Below, piece by piece: positions 14,659-22,565 of a stretch of 46,923 bases of DNA. The DNA lies in contig NZ_CADCST010000118.1 of NCBI RefSeq assembly GCF_902804485.1, positions 1 through 46,923 of the forward strand, given 5' to 3'. The translations under genes were made by a program, and so were the position numbers. Source of the stretch: Flavobacterium collinsii. Lineage in GTDB: Bacteria; Bacteroidota; Bacteroidia; Flavobacteriales; Flavobacteriaceae. Under the pieces are notes generated by a model. It saw nothing but the letters and a program-made list of their open reading frames with translations. It searched no databases and was not told the DNA's origin. Each line of letters begins with the position of its first letter. Position 1 is the first letter of the stretch.

Positions 14659-14688
14659 ATTAGTGTGAATTAGTGAGATTTGTGGCTA
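14659..14688. repeat. GxxExxY cassette, right terminal repeat
   Basis: Read on the minus strand, this segment (AGCCACAAATCTCACTAATT and on) aligns with the left terminal repeat at roughly 80 percent with a short gap. It ends 9 bp from the miaB stop codon. With the left copy it frames a cassette of about 497 bp. Confidence 0.65.
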
Positions 14689-14697
14689 AAAAAAACT

Positions 14698-16143
14698 TTA
14701 ATTCATTGCACTCAATCCAACCGCTTTACCTTTTAAAGTTCCACTAGTACAGCTTGTGATTTTTACGTTTACAAAATCTCCGATTTTATAATTTTCTTTA
14801 GGGAAAACTACCGTAATACTTTGTGAATTTCTTCCTGAGAATTCTTCAGTTGATTTTTTAGAGACTTTCTCGACTAAGACTTCAACCGTTTGTCCTACGA
14901 ATTCTTCACTGCGAAACCAGGCATGCTTTTGTTGTAAGTCGACAATTTCCTGTAATCTTCTGGCTTTGGTTTCTTCAGCAACATCATCTTCCATTTTTCT
15001 TCCGGCCAAAGTTCCCGGACGCTCAGAGTAGGAGTACATATAACCAAAATTATACTTCACATATTCCATCAAACTCATGGTGTCCTGATGATCTTGTTCG
15101 GTTTCTGTAGGAAAACCGGCGATCATATCTTGTGAAATCGATGCGTTCGGAATAATTGCTCTGATTTTATCAATCAAAGTCATGTATTCTTCACGAGTGT
15201 GCAAACGATTCATTTCTTTTAAAATTCTGTTACTTCCCGATTGAACCGGTAAGTGAATGTGTTTGCAAATATTAGGATGTTTCGCAATAACGTGCAATAC
15301 ACTTTCATGCATGTCCTGCGGATTAGATGTCGAAAAACGGATACGCATTTTTGGAAAACCGACGGCTACCATCTCCAGTAATTGATCGAAATCAACTGCT
15401 GTTGCTTTCTGCATTTCAGAAGCATTTACGAAATCCTTTTTTAAGCCGCCGCCGTACCAAAGGTAACTGTCGACATTTTGACCTAATAACGTTATTTCTT
15501 TAAAGCCTTTGTCCCATAAGTCCTGAATTTCATTCATGATACTCTGAGGTTCACGACTGCGTTCACGCCCGCGTGTAAAAGGTACAACGCAAAACGTGCA
15601 CATATTATCACAGCCACGGGTGATGGAAACCAGAGCAGTAATACCGTTACTCATTAAACGAACGGGTGAAATGTCTCCGTAAGTTTCTTCTTTTGATAAA
15701 ATAACATTGATGGCATCGCGTCCTTCCTCAACTTCTGCTAATAAATTCGGAAGATCTTTGTAGGCATCAGGTCCAACAACAAGATCAACTATCTTTTCTT
15801 CCTCTAAAAACTGACTTTTTAAACGCTCGGCCATACAGCCCAAAACGCCTACTTTCATTTTCGGATTGATACGTTTTACCGCATTATATTTTTCCAGACG
15901 CTTGCGAATAGTTTGTTCTGCCTTATCTCGAATCGAGCAGGTATTTACCAAGACTAAATCAGCGTCTTCAAGAGTTTGTGTAGTGTTAAAACCGTTTTTA
16001 GATAAGATGGAAGCTACAATTTCACTGTCCGAAAAATTCATCGCACAACCGTAACTTTCAATAAAAAGTTTTTTAGTATTCTCAGGTTTATTTTCCAAAA
16101 CGAGGCTTTCGCCTTGTTTGCTTTCCTCAATAATCTTTTCCAT
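14698..16143 (-). CDS. miaB: tRNA-2-methylthio-N6-dimethylallyladenosine synthase MiaB
   Basis: This 481-residue radical-SAM enzyme adds the 2-methylthio group to N6-isopentenyladenosine at position 37 of tRNAs. The N-terminal methylthiotransferase domain holds the auxiliary cluster cysteines C33 (ESYGCAMNFSDSE), C69 (VNTCSIRDKAE) and C103 (VLGCMAER). The radical-SAM triad is C178, C182 and C185 in TRGCDNMCTFCVVPFTRGRE. The C-terminal TRAM domain (about 412-478) includes VEVLVEKVSKKS and GDFVNVKITSCTSGTLKG. It heads the operon leading to lptE and secG, with a well-matched promoter 18 bp upstream. Confidence 0.97.
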   Translation of the reverse strand: MEKIIEESKQGESLVLENKPENTKKLFIESYGCAMNFSDSEIVASILSKNGFNTTQTLEDADLVLVNTCSIRDKAEQTIRKRLEKYNAVKRINPKMKVGVLGCMAERLKSQFLEEEKIVDLVVGPDAYKDLPNLLAEVEEGRDAINVILSKEETYGDISPVRLMSNGITALVSITRGCDNMCTFCVVPFTRGRERSREPQSIMNEIQDLWDKGFKEITLLGQNVDSYLWYGGGLKKDFVNASEMQKATAVDFDQLLEMVAVGFPKMRIRFSTSNPQDMHESVLHVIAKHPNICKHIHLPVQSGSNRILKEMNRLHTREEYMTLIDKIRAIIPNASISQDMIAGFPTETEQDHQDTMSLMEYVKYNFGYMYSYSERPGTLAGRKMEDDVAEETKARRLQEIVDLQQKHAWFRSEEFVGQTVEVLVEKVSKKSTEEFSGRNSQSITVVFPKENYKIGDFVNVKITSCTSGTLKGKAVGLSAMN

Positions 16144-16160
16144 TGTATAATTTCAAAGTG

Positions 16161-16192
16161 CAAAGATAAGGTAAATGCCGTGAATCTGACAA
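16161..16192 (-). promoter_or_regulatory. Promoter of miaB
   Basis: On the minus strand TTG (16190-16192) and TATCTTTG (16161-16168) are separated by 21 bp, matching the Bacteroidetes -33/-7 pattern. The start of transcription would fall near 16154, giving a leader of about 10 nt before the ATG at 16143. Confidence 0.6.
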
Positions 16193-16205
16193 GATGGCAG
16201 AGAAA

Positions 16206-16330
16206 AGATTTTAGATTTATGATTTTGTAATTTGTGGGATGTGACCTGTGAGTTGTGAGCTGTACTTTGTGATCTGAAATCTGAAATCTACAATCTAAAA
16301 TCTCAAATCAACAATATAAAATCTACACCT
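16206..16330. repeat. Short-word intergenic repeat (AAATCT) between miaB and topA
   Basis: AGATTTTAGATT (16206-16217) is the perfect inverse of 16292-16303. Between and after them AAATCT occurs at close spacing (16277-16325), and GTGAGTTGTGAGCTGT forms another small word run near 16248. No gene is present. The repeat occupies most of the divergent miaB-topA spacer but leaves both promoter cores intact. Confidence 0.55.
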
Positions 16331-16435
16331 ATATATGTATGAAGAGAGATTACAGATAAATCTGCAATTTTAGGAAACATAATACTAAAATAACTCAAAA
16401 ATGAGTTCGCGGGGCAGATATTTAAAAAAAATAGA

Positions 16436-16443
16436 TACTTTTG
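16436..16443 (+). promoter_or_regulatory. Candidate -7 element of topA
   Basis: TACTTTTG matches TAnnTTTG exactly. Transcription would start near 16449, leaving a leader of about 12 nt before the ATG at 16462. The -33 region has no clear TTG. The box overlaps an in-frame TTG at 16441, which argues against that codon as the start. Confidence 0.5.
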
Positions 16444-16461
16444 TTGCAGAAAAATAGAGCA

Positions 16462-18978
16462 ATGGCAAAGAATTTAGTAATAGTGGAGTCACCTGCAAAG
16501 GCGAAAACGATAGAGAAATTTTTGGGAAGTGATTTTCAGGTAGAGTCAAGTTATGGGCACATAGCCGACTTACCATCAAAGGAAATAGGGGTGGATGTTG
16601 AGAATGGTTTTAAACCTAAATATGAAGTTTCTCCGGATAAAAAAGCCCTGGTAAGTAAACTGAAAACACTATCTAAGAATGCCGAAATGGTTTGGTTAGC
16701 GAGCGATGAGGACCGCGAGGGGGAGGCTATTTCATGGCACCTGGCGGAAGAATTGAAACTAGATACTAAAAAAACGAAAAGAATTGTTTTTCACGAAATT
16801 ACTAAGACTGCAATTCTTAAAGCAATCGATAATCCGAGAGAAATTGATTATAATCTGGTAAACGCACAACAGGCACGTCGTGTTTTGGATCGTTTGGTAG
16901 GTTACGAATTGTCTCCGGTATTGTGGAGGAAAATTAAAGGAGGTTTATCTGCAGGTCGTGTACAATCTGTTTCTGTACGTTTGATTGTAGAGCGTGAACG
17001 TGAAATTCAAAACTTTAATGCAGTTGCAACTTATTCTATTGTTGCAGAATTTGTAAATGAGGCTGGTAAAGCTTTTAAAGCGAAATTGCCAAAGAACTTC
17101 AATACTAAAAAAGAAGCCGAAGATTTTTTAAATAAAAACATCGGATCTCAATATCAGGTAGCCGATTTAGAAACTAAACCTACCAAAAAATCACCAACAG
17201 CACCTTTTACAACTTCAACGCTGCAACAGGAAGCAGCAAGAAAATTGTATTTACCGGTTGGAATCACCATGCAGTTAGCACAACGTTTGTACGAAGCCGG
17301 ATTGATCACTTATATGAGAACCGATAGTGTGAACCTTTCTACTGAAGCGATGAATGCTGCTGAAGCTGAAATTATAAAATCATACGGAAAAGAATTTTCT
17401 AAGCCGAGAACTTTTGCGAACAAAAATAAAGGAGCACAAGAGGCGCATGAGGCTATTCGCCCTACTGATATGTCACGTCACACTGTGAACATCGATCGTG
17501 ATCAGGCTCGTTTGTATGATTTGATCTGGAAGAGAACCCTGGCTTCACAAATGAGTGATGCGCAATTGGAAAGAACAAATGTAAAAATCGAGGCGAACAA
17601 TCACGATGAAATTTTTACAGCTTCCGGAGAAGTTTTACTTTTTGAAGGATTCTTAAAAGTGTACCTGGAAGGACACGATGATGATGAAGAAGAACAGGAA
17701 GGAATGTTACCGGCCTTAAAAGTAAACGAAAAATTAGCGAACAACTATATTACTGCAACCGAAAGATATTCAAGACCTCCGGCACGTTATACAGAAGCTT
17801 CCTTGGTAAAAAAATTAGAGGAATTAGGAATTGGACGCCCGTCTACCTATGCACCAACAATTTCTACCATCATTAACAGAAATTATGTTGAAAAGGGAAC
17901 CCTGGAAGGTCAGGAGCGTAATTATACCCAATTGACATTGCAAAATAGTAAAGTTGGAGAGAAACTGTTGAAAGAAAATACAGGTTCGGACAAAGGGAAA
18001 TTAGTTCCAACAGATATCGGAACAATTGTTACTGATTTCTTAGTGAAAAATTTCGGAAACATTCTGGATTATAATTTTACAGCAAAAGTAGAACAGGATT
18101 TTGATGAAATTGCTGAAGGAAATATCGATTGGGCTACCATGATGCAGGAGTTTTACAATAAATTTCACCCAAATGTAAAAGAAGTTGAGGCTAATGCTGA
18201 ACGTGAAAGTGGGGAGAGAATTTTAGGAAAAGATGCTGACGGAAGACAAGTTTCAGTTCGTTTAGGAAAATTTGGTCCAATGGCTCAGATTGGAGAAGCG
18301 GATGATGAGGATAAAAAGTTTGCCAGCTTAATGGCAGATCAGAATATTGGAAGTATTACACTGGAAGATGCTTTGAATTTGTTTTTACTTCCTAAAAGTT
18401 TAGGAGAGTATAAAGGAGAAGAAGTTGAAGTAAATAATGGTCGTTATGGTCCTTATGTACGTCACGGAAGTGTTTTTATTTCGTTACCAAGAGGAGAAGA
18501 TCCTCTAAGTCTTTCTAAAGAGAGAGCTCAGGAATTGATCGATGAAAAAGCACTTGCTGATGCGCCAATTGCGGTGTATAAAGGAGAGTCGGTTCAAAAA
18601 GGAGTTGGTCGTTTTGGTCCGTTTATCAAATGGAATGGTCTTTTTGTAAATGTGAGTAAGAAATATAATTTTGATAATTTATCTCAGGCAGATATTGAAG
18701 AATTGATTGAAGATAAATTGCAAAAGAATATCGATAAAGTACTTCATAATTGGGAAGAAGAAGGAATTTTGGTTGAAAAAGCCCGTTGGGGTCGCTCTGT
18801 GATTACAAAGGGGAAAATCAAAATTGAATTGAGTAAAGATGTTGATGCTACAAAATTAACATTGGCCGAAGTTCAGGAAATGATTGCAAAAAAAACACCG
18901 GCTAAAAAGACACCGGCTAAAAAAACAACAACTGCAAAGAAAGCTCCGGCTAAAAAACCGGCTGCAAAAAAGAAATAA
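16462..18978 (+). CDS. topA: DNA topoisomerase I
   Basis: This 838-residue type IA topoisomerase relaxes negative supercoils. The TOPRIM domain begins NLVIVESPAKAKTIEKFLG, and its acidic metal motif SDEDREGE is at 81-88. The catalytic tyrosine is Y284 in GLITYMRTDSVNL. EAHEAIRP and LGIGRPSTYAPTIS follow in the typical order. The C-terminal half holds repeated glycine-rich modules (GRYGPYVRHG, GRFGPFIKW) and no cysteines, so the zinc ribbons of the E. coli enzyme are absent. The last about 30 residues are a lysine/alanine/proline histone H1-like tail (KKTPAKKTPAKKTTTAKKAP). The start is the ATG at 16462, giving the standard N-terminus. Confidence 0.97.
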   Translation: MAKNLVIVESPAKAKTIEKFLGSDFQVESSYGHIADLPSKEIGVDVENGFKPKYEVSPDKKALVSKLKTLSKNAEMVWLASDEDREGEAISWHLAEELKLDTKKTKRIVFHEITKTAILKAIDNPREIDYNLVNAQQARRVLDRLVGYELSPVLWRKIKGGLSAGRVQSVSVRLIVEREREIQNFNAVATYSIVAEFVNEAGKAFKAKLPKNFNTKKEAEDFLNKNIGSQYQVADLETKPTKKSPTAPFTTSTLQQEAARKLYLPVGITMQLAQRLYEAGLITYMRTDSVNLSTEAMNAAEAEIIKSYGKEFSKPRTFANKNKGAQEAHEAIRPTDMSRHTVNIDRDQARLYDLIWKRTLASQMSDAQLERTNVKIEANNHDEIFTASGEVLLFEGFLKVYLEGHDDDEEEQEGMLPALKVNEKLANNYITATERYSRPPARYTEASLVKKLEELGIGRPSTYAPTISTIINRNYVEKGTLEGQERNYTQLTLQNSKVGEKLLKENTGSDKGKLVPTDIGTIVTDFLVKNFGNILDYNFTAKVEQDFDEIAEGNIDWATMMQEFYNKFHPNVKEVEANAERESGERILGKDADGRQVSVRLGKFGPMAQIGEADDEDKKFASLMADQNIGSITLEDALNLFLLPKSLGEYKGEEVEVNNGRYGPYVRHGSVFISLPRGEDPLSLSKERAQELIDEKALADAPIAVYKGESVQKGVGRFGPFIKWNGLFVNVSKKYNFDNLSQADIEELIEDKLQKNIDKVLHNWEEEGILVEKARWGRSVITKGKIKIELSKDVDATKLTLAEVQEMIAKKTPAKKTPAKKTTTAKKAPAKKPAAKKK

Positions 18979-18981
18979 AGA

Positions 18982-20133
18982 ATGGAATTTGATTTTTTAG
19001 AACCGGTTAACGAAGGGATTTTAAAATTCATTAGTTCGTTGTCTTCACAAGAGCTGGGTAGTAAAATAGTTTTGCATACTCAAGATCAGTTTCCGGATAT
19101 TAGCAAAATAACTATTGCAATCATTGGTGTCTTGGAAGACCGTCGCAATGATGATGCTGTGAATGTGGTTAATTTGAATGCGGTTCGTAAAAGACTTTAT
19201 AGCATGTTTCCTGGTAACTGGGATGCTTCGATTGCGGATTTGGGAGATATTCTCGCTGGTGATTCTGTTGCGGATACTTATTTTGCTTTGAAAAAAGTGA
19301 CTTCTGCCTTAATAAAGAATAAAGTAATTCCTATAGTCGTTGGGGGTTCACAGGATTTGACTTATGCTTTGTATCGTGCTTATGATGATTTGGAGCAAAT
19401 GGTAAACATGGTTGCAGTGGATAATAAGTTTGATTTTGGTAAAGAAAACGAAACGGTTTCGGCTAATTCTTATTTGACCCAAATTATTATCGATGAACCT
19501 AACAATCTTTTTAACTACTGTAATATAGGTTATCAAACCTATTACAATTCACAGGAAGAAATTGATCTGATCGAAAAGCTATTCTTTGATGCGTATCGTT
19601 TGGGGGAAATTTCAAATAATATCGCATTGGCGGAGCCTGTTTTCAGGGATGCTGATTTGGTTAGTATTGATTTGAATTCGGTAAAATCATCAGCTTCAGG
19701 AAACATGATTTCATTTGAGCCAAACGGTTTCAACGGAAAAGAAATATGTTCATTGGCCAGATATGCCGGAATTAGTGATAAAGTTTCCTGCTTTGGAATT
19801 TTTAATCATAATAGTACAGCACCAGAATCGGCTATTATTGCACAAATAGTGTGGTATTTTATCGAAGGATATCACTACCGATCGAAGGAATACCCTTTTG
19901 GTAGTAGAGCAACGTATTTAAAATATATTGTTCCTCTGGAAGATGAAGAGTTGATTTTTTATAAAAGTGACAAAACGGACCGTTGGTGGATCGAAATTCC
20001 GTTCGAATCAAATGGCCACAATAAATTAAAAAGAAATACGTTATTACCGTGTTCATACGACGAGTATCTTTCTGCTTGCAATCAGGAATTGCCGGAAAGA
20101 TGGTGGAAAGCACAACGAAAAAATGCGTTATAA
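18982..20133 (+). CDS. Arginase/formimidoylglutamase-fold protein with altered metal site
   Basis: This 383-residue protein aligns with the ureohydrolase (arginase, agmatinase, formimidoylglutamase) fold: NDDAVNVVNLNAVRKRLY, VIPIVVGGSQDLTYALYRAY, VAVDNKFDFG and ADLVSIDLNSVKSSASG. The six manganese ligands of the family are only half kept. GGDH reads GGSQ (Q124), DxHxD reads D147-N-K149-F-D151, and DxD reads D230-L-N232. It therefore probably does not hold the dinuclear manganese centre and may be a structural or regulatory pseudoenzyme. It starts 3 bp after the topA stop codon, so the two are cotranscribed, and it lies upstream of gldK. No histidine-degradation genes are nearby. Confidence 0.8.
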   Translation: MEFDFLEPVNEGILKFISSLSSQELGSKIVLHTQDQFPDISKITIAIIGVLEDRRNDDAVNVVNLNAVRKRLYSMFPGNWDASIADLGDILAGDSVADTYFALKKVTSALIKNKVIPIVVGGSQDLTYALYRAYDDLEQMVNMVAVDNKFDFGKENETVSANSYLTQIIIDEPNNLFNYCNIGYQTYYNSQEEIDLIEKLFFDAYRLGEISNNIALAEPVFRDADLVSIDLNSVKSSASGNMISFEPNGFNGKEICSLARYAGISDKVSCFGIFNHNSTAPESAIIAQIVWYFIEGYHYRSKEYPFGSRATYLKYIVPLEDEELIFYKSDKTDRWWIEIPFESNGHNKLKRNTLLPCSYDEYLSACNQELPERWWKAQRKNAL

Positions 20134-20292
20134 AATGAAATTTCAGCAGAAATCTTAATTTTTTAGTACTTTAAGAATACTGTTAAATGATATTAGTAGG
20201 AAAATAAACGCAAGGCTTTTAAAAATGCGTTTTACGTCGATTTTTTGTGTTAGTTTATCGATGAAATATTTTTTTTTTATTTTATTTAACAT

Positions 20293-20300
20293 TATTTTTG
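20293..20300 (+). promoter_or_regulatory. Candidate -7 element for gldK
   Basis: TATTTTTG fits TAnnTTTG, about 97 bp upstream of the gldK ATG. The surrounding sequence is very AT-rich and lacks a TTG at -33, so the match may be by chance. Confidence 0.25.
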
Positions 20301-20396
20301 AACGGTAAAATAAATTTCGCAACTAGTATTGTTTTTTAGATAAATAATAAATACGTTTACGGACTTATAATAATGAATAGATAATCCCAAATTTAT

Positions 20397-21800
20397 ATGA
20401 AGAAGTTTATTGCATTTGCAACAATGTTAACACTGGTAATTGGCTGTGGTAAGTCAGGTGACAAAGGTGAGTTAGTTGGTGTTACAGGAGGTAAATGGCA
20501 TCCTGAGAAGCCTTATGGAATGGCATTAGTTCCTGGTGGATCTTTTATTATGGGTAAATCAGATGCTGATTTAGCTAATGTGGAGGATGCTCCTACTAGA
20601 ACGGTAACAGTTCGTGCATTTTATATGGATGAAACTGAGATCACCAATAGTGAGTACCGTCAATTTGTAGAGTGGGTAAAAGATTCTACAATGAGAGTTC
20701 GTTTAGCAATCTTGGCTGATATGACCGGGCAAAAACCTGCTGGAGACTCTAAAGGTAAAAAAGGCGGCAGTATTGCTGATTATGCATTTAATGATTCAGA
20801 TCCGGAGAAAATGACGGCTTATGATAAATATATGTATGATAACTACTATAGCGTAGGAACGAAAGATGATCCGTATGCAGGTAGAAAATTAAACAAAAAA
20901 GTTAAGTTAATTAAAGATACAAAAGCTTACCCGGACGAGTACTATACTGAGGTAATGGATTCTATGTATTTACCAATTGAAGAGTCTTACAATGGCTTAA
21001 GAACAATTGATGTAAACAAATTGAAATTCCGTTATTCTTGGATGGACATTCAGGCTGCAGCAAAAGCTAAAGTTGGAAAAAGAAAAGACTTCGTTAAAAC
21101 CGAACAAGTAAGTGTATATCCTGATACAACAGTTTGGATTAAAGATTTTGCTTATTCTTATAATGAGCCAATGCATAATGATTATTTCTGGCATAAAGCT
21201 TATGGAGACTATCCGGTAGTGGGTGTAACCTGGAAACAGGCAAAAGCATTCTGTGCATGGAGAACTTTGAACAAAAACAGTTATATTAAATCTAAGAAAA
21301 AAGGACGTGACTTAGTAAATTCTTTCAGATTGCCAACAGAGGCAGAGTGGGAGTATGCTGCAAGAGGGGGTCTGGAATCAGCTACTTATCCTTGGGGAGG
21401 TCCTTACACTAAGAGTGACAGAGGTTGTTTCTTAGCAAACTTCAAACCAAGTAGAGGAGATTATGCTGCCGATGAGGCGTTATATACAGTTGAAGCTAAA
21501 TCTTACGAAGTTAATGGTTATGGTTTATATAACATGGCCGGAAACGTTTCTGAGTGGACTGATTCAGCTTATAATCCAAATGCATACGAATATGTTTCTA
21601 CAATGAATCCAAACGTAATTGACGGAAACAATCAAAGAAAAGTTGTTCGTGGAGGTTCTTGGAAAGACGTTGCTTATTTCCTACAGGTAAGTACACGTGA
21701 TCACGAATATGCTGATTCTGCAAGAAGTTATATTGGTTTCAGAACTGTACAAGATTACATGGGAACTCAGGCAACAGGAAGCGGAAAAAAAAGAAAGTAA
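20397..21800 (+). CDS. gldK: Gliding/type IX secretion lipoprotein GldK
   Basis: This 467-residue lipoprotein is, with GldN, part of the periplasmic ring under the outer membrane in the type IX secretion system. The N-terminus is a lipoprotein signal (FATMLTLVIGCGKSGDKG, lipobox cysteine at about 17). The rest is a formylglycine-generating-enzyme-like (sulfatase-modifying) fold: PYGMALVPGGSFIMGKSDAD, RTVTVRAFYMDETEITNSEY, FRLPTEAEWEYAARGG, YNMAGNVSEWTDSAY, KVVRGGSWKD and YIGFRTV. The catalytic cysteines of true FGE enzymes are not evident, as expected for GldK. It heads the gldKLMN operon. Confidence 0.97.
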   Translation: MKKFIAFATMLTLVIGCGKSGDKGELVGVTGGKWHPEKPYGMALVPGGSFIMGKSDADLANVEDAPTRTVTVRAFYMDETEITNSEYRQFVEWVKDSTMRVRLAILADMTGQKPAGDSKGKKGGSIADYAFNDSDPEKMTAYDKYMYDNYYSVGTKDDPYAGRKLNKKVKLIKDTKAYPDEYYTEVMDSMYLPIEESYNGLRTIDVNKLKFRYSWMDIQAAAKAKVGKRKDFVKTEQVSVYPDTTVWIKDFAYSYNEPMHNDYFWHKAYGDYPVVGVTWKQAKAFCAWRTLNKNSYIKSKKKGRDLVNSFRLPTEAEWEYAARGGLESATYPWGGPYTKSDRGCFLANFKPSRGDYAADEALYTVEAKSYEVNGYGLYNMAGNVSEWTDSAYNPNAYEYVSTMNPNVIDGNNQRKVVRGGSWKDVAYFLQVSTRDHEYADSARSYIGFRTVQDYMGTQATGSGKKRK

Positions 21801-21866
21801 ATAATTAAAATCAAATTCAATAACCAAATCAAATCTATTTTAAATTAAAACCTAAAAAAAAGTATT

Positions 21867-22514
21867 ATGGCATTATTAAGTAAAAAAGCAATGAATTTCG
21901 CTTATGGTATGGGAGCGGCAGTAGTAATTATTGGAGCTTTATTCAAAATTACTCACTTTGAAATTGGACCATTAACTGGAACTGTGATGTTATCTATCGG
22001 ATTGGTAACTGAGGCGGTAATCTTTGCTCTTTCTGCTTTCGAACCAGTTGAGGACGAATTAGACTGGACTCTTGTTTACCCTGAGTTAGCAAATGGTCAG
22101 GCTAGAAAAAAAGCTGACAAAGTTGAAACTACATCTGATGCCCAAGGATTGTTGTCTCAAAAATTAGATGCAATGTTGAAAGAAGCTAAAATTGACGGAG
22201 AGTTAATGTCAAGCTTAGGAAACAGCATCAAAAATTTCGAAGGAGCTGCAAAAGCAATTTCTCCAACAGTAGATTCTATTGCAGGACAAAAGAAATATGC
22301 TGAAGAAATGTCTATGGCTGCTGCACAAATGGAATCATTAAACAGCTTATACAAAGTACAATTAGAAAGTGCTTCAAGAAATGCACAAGCAAACAGCGAA
22401 ATTGCTGAAAATGCTTCTAAATTAAAAGAACAAATGCAATCTATGACTGCAAACATTGCTTCATTAAACAGTGTTTACGGTGGTATGCTTTCTGCAATGA
22501 GTAACAAAGGATAA
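21867..22514 (+). CDS. gldL: Gliding motility/T9SS motor protein GldL
   Basis: This 215-residue inner-membrane protein forms, with GldM, the proton-driven motor of gliding and type IX secretion. Two transmembrane helices lie near residues 9-27 and 37-56, the first containing the acidic and glycine-rich pattern FAYGMGAAVVIIGALFKITHFE. The C-terminal two thirds is cytoplasmic, helical and coiled-coil prone (KLDAMLKEAKIDGELMSSLG; MAAAQMESLNSLYKVQLESA). It is 66 bp downstream of gldK and 51 bp upstream of gldM. Confidence 0.97.
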   Translation: MALLSKKAMNFAYGMGAAVVIIGALFKITHFEIGPLTGTVMLSIGLVTEAVIFALSAFEPVEDELDWTLVYPELANGQARKKADKVETTSDAQGLLSQKLDAMLKEAKIDGELMSSLGNSIKNFEGAAKAISPTVDSIAGQKKYAEEMSMAAAQMESLNSLYKVQLESASRNAQANSEIAENASKLKEQMQSMTANIASLNSVYGGMLSAMSNKG

Positions 22515-22565
22515 TTAGTTTTTGACTATTATATTAAATTTATTAATAAGAACTAATTAGAAAAA

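Noticed and set aside
18892..18978. Repetitive AAAAAAC/CCGGCT sequence as a CRISPR-like or satellite repeat
   Set aside because: It encodes the Lys/Ala/Pro tail of TopA in frame; the repetition is at protein level.
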